DNA of 64,000 bases from assembly GCA_963752505.1 (NCBI GenBank), contig CAVVYM010000009.1, positions 205,155 through 269,154 on the forward strand, written 5' to 3'. Below the pieces are notes generated by a model. The model worked only from the letters and a program-made list of their open reading frames with translations. It did no database searches and was not told where the DNA came from. Shown here piece by piece: positions 15,532-23,590 of this stretch. Origin of the DNA: JACJWR01 sp963752505. GTDB taxonomy: Bacteria > Actinomycetota > Actinomycetes > S36-B12 > UBA10799. Both the position numbers and the translations under genes were made by a program. Position 1 is the first letter of the stretch, and each line of letters opens with the position of its first letter.

Positions 15532-16357
15532 TCGACGCCGGATCGGACCGGCCGCTCGCGTCGCGCGCAGCGCTTGCGAAGTCAGTTTCGTCGCCCTTCA
15601 GAGTTGGCTTCGCCGTTGCCTCAGGGGCCATGCCGAACACGTGCGCCGCCCACCATCGCTTCACCGGCGCCACGCGGGCATCGGCCCGGGCGGCACGTTC
15701 TTGGGCGCGTTGCAGTTTGGCCGGCTTGTTTCGGTAGGCGAAGGCAGACCATGGCGAGCCGGGCCGGGCCAGTCGCACCATCCCCCACCATCCGAACACC
15801 GGCTGCACCACGCTCAGCGCAGCCAACAGCAATCGACCCTTGAGAACCGTGATGCCGGTCGGCACCAGCCAGAAGACCACAAAGCTGACCGGACCCAGGA
15901 TCCGCGCAGCATGGTCGGCGGGAGCATCGCGTGGTGGGTTGTCGGGCGCCGCCACCATCAGCGCCACCGCCATCACCGCGAGGCCGATAGTGATGGCGTC
16001 CACCGAGAGCGCACCTTCCCGCTTCCAGTAGACATCGTCGAGGTGCAGGATCAACGCAAACTCGTCGAGCACTAGTGCCGCGCCGATGCCGAACAGGATT
16101 GCTCCGAGGTCACGCCAAGGTCCGTAGCGTGACGCTGCTAGCAGCAGGATTCCCCCCAACAACAGACTGATGACACCGGGCACGACGTGGTGGATGTGCA
16201 AGTCGCCACTGGTCACGTTCTTGATCGGTCCACGTCCTGACCGGATCATCCGGGTGATGGCGCGGGTGACGACGAAGGTGGCCACGAACGCGATCAAGGA
16301 CAGCATCAAGGGCAAACGCCCGGGGATGACGATCTCGCGCTGGAACCACTCTGTCAC
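15482..16357 (-). CDS. Conserved integral membrane protein with HIHH motif
   Basis: A 291-residue membrane protein with 6-7 hydrophobic segments and a basic C-terminal tail ending in a Ser/Thr/Asp-rich region. Between helices 1 and 2 it has GDLHIHHVVPG and in helix 3-4 DEFALILHLDDVYW; these His and acidic clusters suggest a metal site or catalytic centre in the membrane (inference). The start is GTG at 16357, overlapping the preceding small ORF by 4 nt (GTGA). Related unnamed proteins occur in actinobacteria; no function is known to me. Confidence 0.8.
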   Translation of the reverse strand: MTEWFQREIVIPGRLPLMLSLIAFVATFVVTRAITRMIRSGRGPIKNVTSGDLHIHHVVPGVISLLLGGILLLAASRYGPWRDLGAILFGIGAALVLDEFALILHLDDVYWKREGALSVDAITIGLAVMAVALMVAAPDNPPRDAPADHAARILGPVSFVVFWLVPTGITVLKGRLLLAALSVVQPVFGWWGMVRLARPGSPWSAFAYRNKPAKLQRAQERAARADARVAPVKRWWAAHVFGMAPEATAKPTLKGDETDFASAARDASGRSDPASTSAASDGQRTKPDQSS

Positions 16358-16536
16358 CCCACCAGTGTGGTCATGCCCGGTTGGGGTGGCAACAGCGCCT
16401 GGTGGCGAATCCGTTCGCAGGCAGGCAACTGCATGATCTCGTCCCCGTAGCGTACTTTCACCGCCAGAATCTGCGCCAACTTCCAGTCATCATCCGATTG
16501 GGCACGAAGTGGACCTGGATCCGTGTACAGCTGCAG
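16354..16536 (-). CDS. Small protein, probably initiated at CTG
   Basis: A 60-codon ORF between the YihY gene and the membrane-protein gene. Its stop overlaps the next start as GTGA, a strong sign of coupling. The frame has no ATG, GTG or TTG near its 5' end, but the CTG at 16534-16536 has GGAG exactly 8 nt upstream (16545-16548). The protein has DDDWKLAQILAVKVRYGDE and ACERIRHQALLP, with normal amino-acid composition, unlike the Arg-rich shadow further upstream in the same frame. I do not recognise the family. A lost start codon through a sequence error is the alternative. Confidence 0.5.
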   Translation of the reverse strand: MQLYTDPGPLRAQSDDDWKLAQILAVKVRYGDEIMQLPACERIRHQALLPPQPGMTTLVG

Positions 16537-16559
16537 TGACCGAACTCCGTCCGGGAGGA

Positions 16560-17483
16560 CTAGCGGTCCACGGCTCCGACCGTGCTGGCAGGTATGCCGT
16601 CGACCTGCGGTCCGACGTCCACCCCGCGCAGGGCGGCGTTCACCGCTGTGCCAGTGAATGCCACCAGGGTCAGTACGAGCGCATACAGCATCACCGCGAT
16701 CGGAGCAGCGAGGACGCCGTACACGGAAGCATCGGAGAACACGCGCTCGAGGTAGATGGACAGGAACCACGAGCCTGCCCACCAACCCACGATCGTGAGT
16801 GCCGCACCCGGCAGCGAGGTGATGAAAGCCGGTCGTTGATGCATCGTGACGTGCATGAGCAACGCCAGGACCCCGACGACCAGAAGCAGGAAGAGGAGCA
16901 GCCACACGAAGGTGACTACCCACACCGGCACGGTCAGCACTGTGCCGACCCGACCCGGCAGCGTCGTGAACAACGTCACTGTCAAGGTGAGGAGTACCGC
17001 AGATGCCACCAGCAGCAGTACCGATTGAAGCCGAATGCGGAAGAATCCCCGTTCCCTGAACTGACTGTTGATGATCATGTTTGCCTCGATGAACGTCTGG
17101 ATGCTACGCGATCCCGACCAAAGCGCGACGAGGAAACTGACGATGGGCAACCCGGCGCTGCTCTGCTCAAATACCTGGTTGACGAGCGGCTCCACGTAGG
17201 TTGACATCACCTCGGCGTTCACGAATTCGGATGCGAAGTCGAGCACCTCCGTCTTCACGTCGACGGCGTCGGATATCGGCAGCAGCGGCTCCACGATGCC
17301 GATGACGCTTACGGCCCCAAGCAGCAACCACGGTAGGGAGAAGACCAGCCAGAACGCCGCCTCTGCACTTAGCCCGAGAACTCGGCGATAAATGAAGATG
17401 CGCACCAATCGGGCCATGAAGTCGACGATCGGACTGTGCCGAATATGCTCGACAAAAGGGTGATTGGCCAAGCGCTTGAGCAC
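16560..17483 (-). CDS. YihY/BrkB-family inner membrane protein
   Basis: A polytopic protein of 307 residues from GTG 17483. Typical YihY features: an amphipathic N-terminus (LVRIFIYRRVLGLSAEAAFWLVFSLPWLLLG), the conserved ALWSGSRSIQTFIEANMIIN region (the family's W-S-x-S-x-A-x-x-x-x-x-x-A equivalent), and six hydrophobic helices. The long N-terminal extension open to 17861 lies antisense to aidB and is a shadow. TACCGT lies 6 nt before the GTG, so the transcript is probably leaderless; that -10 overlaps the -10 of divergent aidB. Function in envelope biology is poorly defined. Confidence 0.88.
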   Translation of the reverse strand: MLKRLANHPFVEHIRHSPIVDFMARLVRIFIYRRVLGLSAEAAFWLVFSLPWLLLGAVSVIGIVEPLLPISDAVDVKTEVLDFASEFVNAEVMSTYVEPLVNQVFEQSSAGLPIVSFLVALWSGSRSIQTFIEANMIINSQFRERGFFRIRLQSVLLLVASAVLLTLTVTLFTTLPGRVGTVLTVPVWVVTFVWLLLFLLLVVGVLALLMHVTMHQRPAFITSLPGAALTIVGWWAGSWFLSIYLERVFSDASVYGVLAAPIAVMLYALVLTLVAFTGTAVNAALRGVDVGPQVDGIPASTVGAVDR

Positions 17484-17488
17484 CCACC

Positions 17489-17495
17489 TACGGTA
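17489..17495. promoter_or_regulatory. Overlapping divergent -10 elements (yihY-like / aidB)
   Basis: The 7-bp sequence TACGGTA holds TACGGT for aidB (6 nt before ATG 17501) and, on the other strand, TACCGT for the YihY-type gene (6 nt before GTG 17483). The two start codons are only 17 bp apart. Both promoters cannot be occupied at once. Confidence 0.55.
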
Positions 17496-17500
17496 GCGGT

Positions 17501-19144
17501 ATGGATCGTACCCAGCCGCCAACCGAGGTGGTGTTCGACCACCGTACGCACACCGTTGAGAACCAGCCGCTACCGCTGCCCGACTACGACGCGGTCGCCG
17601 ACGACGCTGTACTGCGCGAAGGATTGACCCAGTTCGGCGCGGATCCGGATGCCCTCGGCGACCTCGGGAAGTTGGCTGGCTCCGCCGCGGCGTGGCAAAC
17701 AGGCAGGCTTGCGGATAGCTACCCGCCCACCCTGCACAGTCACGATCGCTACGGCCACCGCATCGACGAGGTGGAGTTCCACCCGGCCTGGCACGAACTG
17801 ATGTCGACTGCCGTGGCACACGGGTTGCACGCCGCCCCCTGGCTAGCCGACCACGCGGCACCCCACGTCACGCGCGCTGCCGGATTCATGGCCTGGTACC
17901 AGGTGGAGGCCGGGCACGGCTGTCCCATTTCCATGACCTACGCGGCGGTACCGGCCCTGCGGGCGGACCCCGCGATTGCGGAGCGCTACGTCCCTGGCCT
18001 GGCCAGCGGGCAGTACGACTTCGGCCTGCGGCCCCCAGCCGGTAAACGCGGGCTCATTGCTGGCATGGCCATGACCGAGAAGCAGGGCGGATCCGACGTT
18101 CGCGCGAACACCACCCGGGCCTATCCCGACGACGATGGCTTCCGGTTGGTCGGCCACAAGTTCTTCTGCTCGGCGCCGATGTCCGACCTCTTCCTGGTGC
18201 TCGCACAGGATGGAACTGCCGGACTGAGCTGTTTCGTGGTGCCCCGGGTGCTGCCCGACGGCACACGCAACCCGTTCGCTCTCCAGCGTCTGAAGGACAA
18301 ACTGGGCAACCGATCGAATGCCTCCAGCGAGATCGAGTTCGCAGGTACCTGGGCGGAAAGACTGGGGGAACCGGGTCGGGGAGTGCGCACGATTGTTGAG
18401 ATGGTCTCGGCCACCCGGCTCGATTGCGTACTCGGATCTGCCGCGTTGATGCGAAGGGCGCTCACTGAGGCCGGTTGGCACGCCGCCAATCGGCAGGCGT
18501 TCGGCAGAACCCTCATCGATCAACCCCTGATGCGCTCGGTGCTCACCGATCTCGCCCTTGAAGTCGAAGCCGCCCAGTGGCTCGGTCTCCGATTAGCTGC
18601 TGCGGTGGACTCTGGCGAGGACGCCCTGCGCCGCATCAGCCTTCCCATGAGCAAGTACTACGTGTGCAAGCGCGCGCCGGGCCAGATATTCGAAGCGATG
18701 GAAGCCCTCGGTGGTTCCGGCTACGTGGAGGATTCGGGGCTCCCGAGGCTCTATCGGGAGGCGCCGGTCAATTCCATCTGGGAGGGTTCGGGCAGCATCA
18801 ATGCGCTTGATCTGCTGCGCGCCTTGAACACCTCACCCGATTCGCTGGATGCCTGGCTCGCCGAGATTGCACCGCTACGCGGCGTCGACCGGGCCACCGA
18901 TACTGCCATCGTCGCCGTGCTCGACGCCCTGGCGAACGCTGGCCCTGAGTTGGAATCGGCGGCCCGCTGGCTGGCCGAACAGATGGCGCTGCTGCTCAGC
19001 GCCGCGCAACTGGTGTCACACGCACCGCCAGGCGTCGCGGAGGCATTCATCAGTCGGCGCTTTGGCAACACTGCGGGCACGGTCGGTGCCACCCTGAGCG
19101 GTGGGGATGACGACATCCTCGACCGGGCCTTGGCCGTCAGGTAG
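17501..19144 (+). CDS. aidB: AidB-like acyl-CoA dehydrogenase family protein
   Basis: A 547-residue flavoprotein of the AidB branch. The long N-terminal region (HPAWHELMSTAVAHGLHAAPW, GHGCPISMTYAAVPAL) and FAD/substrate segments (GMAMTEKQGGSDVRANTTRA, GHKFFCSAPMSDLFLVLAQ) match AidB rather than short-chain dehydrogenases; APVNSIWEGSGSINALDLLRAL is the family's C-terminal core. In Escherichia coli AidB is induced by alkylating agents and binds DNA; the dehydrogenase activity is weak. The start is leaderless (TACGGT 6 nt upstream). Its stop overlaps zapE convergently by 8 nt. Confidence 0.92.
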   Translation: MDRTQPPTEVVFDHRTHTVENQPLPLPDYDAVADDAVLREGLTQFGADPDALGDLGKLAGSAAAWQTGRLADSYPPTLHSHDRYGHRIDEVEFHPAWHELMSTAVAHGLHAAPWLADHAAPHVTRAAGFMAWYQVEAGHGCPISMTYAAVPALRADPAIAERYVPGLASGQYDFGLRPPAGKRGLIAGMAMTEKQGGSDVRANTTRAYPDDDGFRLVGHKFFCSAPMSDLFLVLAQDGTAGLSCFVVPRVLPDGTRNPFALQRLKDKLGNRSNASSEIEFAGTWAERLGEPGRGVRTIVEMVSATRLDCVLGSAALMRRALTEAGWHAANRQAFGRTLIDQPLMRSVLTDLALEVEAAQWLGLRLAAAVDSGEDALRRISLPMSKYYVCKRAPGQIFEAMEALGGSGYVEDSGLPRLYREAPVNSIWEGSGSINALDLLRALNTSPDSLDAWLAEIAPLRGVDRATDTAIVAVLDALANAGPELESAARWLAEQMALLLSAAQLVSHAPPGVAEAFISRRFGNTAGTVGATLSGGDDDILDRALAVR

Positions 19145-20159
19145 CCCCGGACTGCACCGACAGCGCACCCAGACGCGAAAGACACCGGTAGTACTTCTTG
19201 CGGTATCCCCCGGCCAGCATGTCGGCCGGGAACACCTCGGAGAGTGAATGACCCGACCCGGCAATCGCCACGCGCCGGTCATAGAGCCGGTCGACGAGCA
19301 CCACGAAACGCAGCGCATCCGATTGGTCGGCAAGCTGGTGAACCTCGCTCAGACACAGCAGGGAGATCCCCGCGACCAGCGCCCCGTACTTCGAGGGATG
19401 AACCCTACGCAGATGGGCGAGCAGTTCCGAGAAATTGTCGATGACAGCGTCAGGCGTGGTGGACGCAAGATCGACCAGATCACCCGGGGCGAAAACTTCC
19501 GCGCGCCGCAGCTCGCCGCGGTGCCGATAGTCCTCGCCGTCGATGCGCAGCACATCGAAGTGCGTGGCGAGACCCTGAATCTCGCGGAGAAAGTCATCCG
19601 CCGCGAATCTGCCTTCACCGAGTCGATCCGGCAGGGTGTTGCTGGTTGCGGCCAACCGGACGCCGGCGGCCACGAGTTGCGCCAGGAACGTCGACATCAG
19701 CACGGTGTCGCCGGGATCGTCGAGTTCGAACTCGTCGATGCACACCAGGGCGCGGTTCGAGAACTGCTGCACCGCAGGTGCGAAGCCGAGTACCCCGATG
19801 AGGTTGGTGTACTCGACGAATGTGCCGAACGATTTGGGACCGCGATGGGCATGCCACAGTGCCGCGAGGAGATGGGTCTTCCCCACACCGAAGCCACCGT
19901 CGAGATAGATGCCGGGGCGTGCCTCGGGCGGTGCTGCGCGCCGACGCAGCCAGCGCCGAGCACCCGACGGAGATTCCGCGCCCCGTTCGGCGGCGAAGGC
20001 TTCCAACGCCGCCCGCGCCGCGCCTTGGCTCGGTTCGTTGGGATCAGCGAGGTAGGAGTCGAAACTGACGCTCGCGAACTGCGGCGGTGGCACCAACGAC
20101 GACAGCAACTCGACATCGTCAGGAGCGGGATTGCGCTGGGTCAGGCTTCCGATCGCCAC
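19137..20159 (-). CDS. zapE: ZapE/AFG1-family cell-division ATPase
   Basis: A ~340-residue P-loop ATPase of the AFG1/ZapE type. Walker A is GGFGVGKTHLL, Walker B VCIDEFELDD; sensor-1 ATSNTLP and the ending FPADMLAGGYRKKYYRCLSRL are family features. In E. coli ZapE associates with the Z-ring under stress; mitochondrial AFG1 handles membrane-protein quality. The start GTG 20159 is chosen because TAGTGT lies 7 nt upstream; a GTG at 20168 is also in frame. It is divergent from the pyrimidine-reductase gene, an association also seen in other actinobacteria (recalled). Confidence 0.88.
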   Translation of the reverse strand: MAIGSLTQRNPAPDDVELLSSLVPPPQFASVSFDSYLADPNEPSQGAARAALEAFAAERGAESPSGARRWLRRRAAPPEARPGIYLDGGFGVGKTHLLAALWHAHRGPKSFGTFVEYTNLIGVLGFAPAVQQFSNRALVCIDEFELDDPGDTVLMSTFLAQLVAAGVRLAATSNTLPDRLGEGRFAADDFLREIQGLATHFDVLRIDGEDYRHRGELRRAEVFAPGDLVDLASTTPDAVIDNFSELLAHLRRVHPSKYGALVAGISLLCLSEVHQLADQSDALRFVVLVDRLYDRRVAIAGSGHSLSEVFPADMLAGGYRKKYYRCLSRLGALSVQSGAT

Positions 20160-20166
20160 GACGATC

Positions 20167-20172
20167 ACACTA
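20167..20172 (-). promoter_or_regulatory. Leaderless -10 element of zapE
   Basis: TAGTGT on the reverse strand, 7 nt before GTG 20159. Confidence 0.4.
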
Positions 20173-20218
20173 GGCCACCGGGGTGGCCGAGCAGCAAAGA
20201 AGGAGGTCCCTGGACACA

Positions 20219-20974
20219 ATGGCCGACATGGATCTCATCTACCCGCACGTGAAGCACAAGCTCAGCCGCGATGACCTGTTGAACATCTACCACTGGCCGT
20301 CCGAGGGGCTCTTTCTGCGCGCGAACATGGTCGCTACCGTCGACGGCGCAGCGCGAGATTCGAACGGCCGCTCCGACGGCATCTCCAGTTCCGATGACAA
20401 GGACGTGTTCAAACTACTGCGGCACACTGCAGACGCCGTGATCGTCGGAGCCGGAACTGCCATCGCTGAGAACTACGGACCGGTGCCCCACCGCGAGGAG
20501 TGGCAGGCGTGGCGAACCGACCACCAGCGGCAGCCGCAGGTGCCGGTCGTAGTGGTCACCAACAGCGCCCGCATCTCGCCGGACGCACGGGTGTTCAGCG
20601 GAGTTCCCGGTTCGGCACTGCTCGCCGTGCCGGAAGCAGCCGACCCCGCCAAGGTTGCCGCGCTCGCAGAAGTCGCCGAGGTGCTGACGGTCGGCGACGA
20701 CGTGGTCGACGTGCAGACACTGCTGGCAACATTGGCCGATCGCGGACTCACGAGACTGCTCACCGAAGGCGGACCCTCGTTCCTCGCCTCGGCAATGGAC
20801 GAACTTGACGAACTGTGTCTCACCACGTCGCCGCAGATGCTCGGTGCCACGCCGGGGGCACCCCGCCCGGAGCCGGATCTGTTGGGGGGACGGACGATCG
20901 ATCCCCGCGAGGTGAACCTCGGCTCGGTGATCTTCGCCGAGAACTCGCTACTCACAACGTGGAAGCTCGTCTGA
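20219..20974 (+). CDS. Pyrimidine reductase family protein (RibD C-terminal / DHFR-like)
   Basis: About 251 residues forming a RibD C-terminal reductase domain. Seen are LRANMVATVDGAARDSNGRS (substrate loop), DAVIVGAGTAIAENYGPV (NADPH-binding region) and TRLLTEGGPSFLASAMDELDEL, the glycine-rich family signature. RibD-C enzymes reduce the ribosyl group of a pyrimidine in riboflavin or related deazaflavin pathways. There is no deaminase domain and no other rib genes nearby, so the substrate is uncertain. AAGGAGG lies 12 nt before ATG 20219; ATG 20228 is the alternative. Confidence 0.87.
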   Translation: MADMDLIYPHVKHKLSRDDLLNIYHWPSEGLFLRANMVATVDGAARDSNGRSDGISSSDDKDVFKLLRHTADAVIVGAGTAIAENYGPVPHREEWQAWRTDHQRQPQVPVVVVTNSARISPDARVFSGVPGSALLAVPEAADPAKVAALAEVAEVLTVGDDVVDVQTLLATLADRGLTRLLTEGGPSFLASAMDELDELCLTTSPQMLGATPGAPRPEPDLLGGRTIDPREVNLGSVIFAENSLLTTWKLV

Positions 20975-21064
20975 CAGTGACAGAATGGACACCTGTGTGA
21001 GCACCCGCTCTCGCACGTCCCTGCGTGGCACTCAAACCTCGCAGACACCCAACTGGAGGTAGGA

Positions 21065-21346
21065 ATGGCAGACACCGAAGACATCAAGGCCAAGGCCGCT
21101 GACGCTGTCGAAGAGGTCAAGGCAAAGGCGACCGAGCTGGGCGACAAGGCCAAAGACGTCGTCTCCGACCTCGCGGACAAGCACGGCGACAAGGCCGCTG
21201 ACGCGTTGAAGTCCACCACGGATTTCCTCGACGAGAAGACCGGCGGCAAGACCGCGCCAGTATCCGAGAAGGTCAACCAAGCGGCTCAGGCTGCGACCGG
21301 TGCCGCGAAGAAGGCTGCCGGCGCGGCCGACGACGCCGAAGCCTGA
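21065..21346 (+). CDS. MT0933-like small antitoxin-family protein
   Basis: A 93-residue Lys/Ala/Asp-rich helical protein. GDKAADALKSTTDFLDEKTGGK is close to the MT0933/Rv0909 antitoxin family signature (GDKV..A.D.....DEKTGGK), flanked by amphipathic repeats (KAKAADAVEEVKAKATELGDKAK). Such proteins are annotated as type II antitoxins, but no toxin ORF lies next to it; it also resembles stress-related LEA-like proteins. GGAGGTAGGA gives a strong ribosome site, so high expression is likely. Confidence 0.8.
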   Translation: MADTEDIKAKAADAVEEVKAKATELGDKAKDVVSDLADKHGDKAADALKSTTDFLDEKTGGKTAPVSEKVNQAAQAATGAAKKAAGAADDAEA

Positions 21347-21391
21347 TCCATGTCGGGCGCGGTGGCGCACTGCTAGGCGGGTGACGCTCGC

Positions 21392-22465
21392 ATGACGTCC
21401 CCGGTGACAGTGCGACCACCGTGCCCTGTCATGTTGGCCAAGGCGGGCGGATCGGGGGTGCCGACCGGCGACTTCATCTACGAGCCGAAGTGGGACGGCT
21501 TTCGTTGCCTCATCTTCGCCCTCGAGGACCGCATCGTCCTGCAATCGCGCAGTGAGGAAGACATTGCGTATGCGTTCCCCGAGCTGGTGCAGGCCGCGCG
21601 GTCGCTGCCGGTCGGAACGGTGCTCGACGGCGAGTTGGCCGTGATCGACGGCGGGCGCATTGACTTCGGGGTGCTGTCGTCCCGACTGCGCCCGCGCTCG
21701 GAGGCCGGCGGCAACATCGAGACCCTCGCCGGGCAACACCCCGCGGTCTTCATTGCGTTCGATCTCATTGCCCTGCCGGGGGTCGACCTACGCGACGCAA
21801 CCGCGTTGGAACGCCACCGAAACCTCACCGATCTCCCACTACCCGAGTTGATGTGGCGCACGCCAGCGACGCGTGACGCCGAGGTGGCCAGGCACTGGGC
21901 CGACGTGGTGGCCGGAGCAGGTCTGGATGGCGTTATCGCAAAACCAAGTCAGGGAACGTACGAACCCGGCGTGCGCGCCTTGATCAAGGTGAAGCCAGCG
22001 CACACGGCAGACGTGGTAGTTGCGGGCTGGCGGCCACACAAGCAGCCCGACGAGAACGGCTCTCCGGTCGTGGGCTCGCTCCTCCTGGGTGTCTACGACC
22101 GGCAGGGTCGGCTGCACCACATCGGATCCGCCTCGTCGTTCAGCGCCACTGCCCGACGTCGACTCACCGACGAACTCGCCCCGCTGGCCCTTGCCGAGGA
22201 TGAGGACCATCCGTGGCGAGCGGCGGCGGCCGACGTGCGCGTGCCAGATGCGCCGAATCGGTGGCGTCGCCGTGCCGACAAGAAGTTGATGCTCATCGAT
22301 CCCACCCGGGTCGCTGAGGTGCGCTACGACTCACTGATCGGCCATCGATTCCGCCACGTGACGCGCTTCCTGCGCTGGCGACCAGACCGCGCGCCGGCCA
22401 GTTGCGGCTTCGATCAGTTTCCCGAAGTGCCGCCCCTCGATGTCGGGGAGCTGTTGACCTGGTGA
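21392..22465 (+). CDS. ligC: ATP-dependent DNA ligase, LigC type
   Basis: A 357-residue ATP-dependent ligase. The adenylated Lys is in EPKWDGFR (motif I); VLDGELAV is motif III, DGVIAKPSQGTYEPG includes motif IV, and IKVKP motif V. An OB-fold (VVGSLLLGVYDRQGRLHHIGSASSF) follows. Length and lack of extra domains fit LigC. In mycobacteria LigC proteins are linked to short-patch base-excision or backup end-joining repair. It is convergent with a LigD-type polymerase gene, 52 bp apart. Confidence 0.92.
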   Translation: MTSPVTVRPPCPVMLAKAGGSGVPTGDFIYEPKWDGFRCLIFALEDRIVLQSRSEEDIAYAFPELVQAARSLPVGTVLDGELAVIDGGRIDFGVLSSRLRPRSEAGGNIETLAGQHPAVFIAFDLIALPGVDLRDATALERHRNLTDLPLPELMWRTPATRDAEVARHWADVVAGAGLDGVIAKPSQGTYEPGVRALIKVKPAHTADVVVAGWRPHKQPDENGSPVVGSLLLGVYDRQGRLHHIGSASSFSATARRRLTDELAPLALAEDEDHPWRAAAADVRVPDAPNRWRRRADKKLMLIDPTRVAEVRYDSLIGHRFRHVTRFLRWRPDRAPASCGFDQFPEVPPLDVGELLTW

Positions 22466-22517
22466 CCTGCGGTCCGCTGCGACCCACCACTTGGGCAGTG
22501 GCGCATGAGGAACTCCG

Positions 22518-23570
22518 TCACCCCGGCTCCGCGTCGCTCGAATCCCGCTTCCGCCTGCTCGGCGCCACCCGTGGGGGTTCGCCTGGCATCTTCGGGTAAT
22601 CGGGCGGGTAGGGCAGGTCCGACAACCCGCGGTCAAGATCGGCCTGCCACAGGTCCAGTGCCGGAGTGAGGTCGTACGCCCGCTCGGACATGTCGCGCCA
22701 GGGATCCTCCCCCGCCAAGAGAGCAGGCACCGTGCGCACGGTGAACTCCCCCGGCTGCACGTCTGGGAGCTCGTCCCAGTGCAGCGGCATCGAAACCGTG
22801 GCCTCCGGCCGGGCCCGAATCGAATAGGCCGAAGCCATTGTTCGATCCCTGGCGGCCTGGTTGTAGTCCACGAACACCTTGTCGCCCCGCTCCTCCTTCC
22901 ACCAGGACGTCGTGACGTCGGCAGGCGCACGGCGCTCCAACTCCCGCGCGATACCGATCACCGCGTGGCGGACGTCGACGAAACCCCAGCGGGCCTCGAT
23001 GGACACGAAGACGTGTACGCCACGGCTACCCGAGGTTTTGACATGTGATCGCCAGCCGAACTCTGCAAGCAACGCGCGGGCGGACTGCGCCACGGCGACG
23101 GCGGCGCTGAAGTCGCTGTTTGGCGACGGGTCCAAGTCAAGCCTGAGTTGGTCCGGTCGATCCACCTCGGGAGCGCGTACCGGCCACGGGTGGAAGGTGA
23201 TGGTGCCCATCTGCGCCGCCCAGACGACCGTGGCCGGGTCAGCCGGATCCGGGCACAGTTCAACTGCCTTGCGCCCCGAGGGGAAGGTGATCTCGGCGGT
23301 TCCCAGCCAACCTGGCGCACCTTTGGGCAATCGCTTGGAGTAGAAGCCTTCGTCCCCGAGGCTCATACCGGGCAGGACGCCCTTGGGCCAACGCTCCAGA
23401 GTGGTCGGACGTGATCCGATGGCGCCGAGCAAGCGCTCACTGACCGCCGCGTAGTACTCGGCCACCTCACCCTTGGTGACTTCGATCGCCGGGAACACCA
23501 CTCGGTCTGGACTCGACACTCGAATGGAACGACCGCCAACCTGCAGCGTGATCGAGCGGCCCGCAGCCAT
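22518..23570 (-). CDS. ligD: LigD-type polymerase/primase domain protein
   Basis: A stand-alone archaeo-eukaryotic primase (PolDom) of ~350 residues. The metal-binding motif is LRLDLDPSPNSDF, followed by the nucleotide loop VKTSGSRGVHVF and the later acidic region KVFVDYNQAARDRTMASAYS. The family fills gaps with ribonucleotides during end-joining or excision repair. No ligase or nuclease domain is fused and no ku gene is in the window; LigC next door may be its ligase. The ATG start has TAGCCT 7 nt upstream. Confidence 0.9.
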   Translation of the reverse strand: MAAGRSITLQVGGRSIRVSSPDRVVFPAIEVTKGEVAEYYAAVSERLLGAIGSRPTTLERWPKGVLPGMSLGDEGFYSKRLPKGAPGWLGTAEITFPSGRKAVELCPDPADPATVVWAAQMGTITFHPWPVRAPEVDRPDQLRLDLDPSPNSDFSAAVAVAQSARALLAEFGWRSHVKTSGSRGVHVFVSIEARWGFVDVRHAVIGIARELERRAPADVTTSWWKEERGDKVFVDYNQAARDRTMASAYSIRARPEATVSMPLHWDELPDVQPGEFTVRTVPALLAGEDPWRDMSERAYDLTPALDLWQADLDRGLSDLPYPPDYPKMPGEPPRVAPSRRKRDSSDAEPG

Positions 23571-23577
23571 GGCGCTG

Positions 23578-23583
23578 AGGCTA
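23578..23583 (-). promoter_or_regulatory. Leaderless -10 element of the LigD-Pol gene
   Basis: TAGCCT on the reverse strand, 7 nt before ATG 23570. Confidence 0.4.
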
Positions 23584-23590
23584 GCTCACC

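Noticed and set aside
17484..17861. N-terminal extension of the YihY-type gene by 126 codons
   Set aside because: It is Arg-rich, antisense to aidB and not part of the YihY family; the GTG at 17483 has a 6-nt spaced -10.
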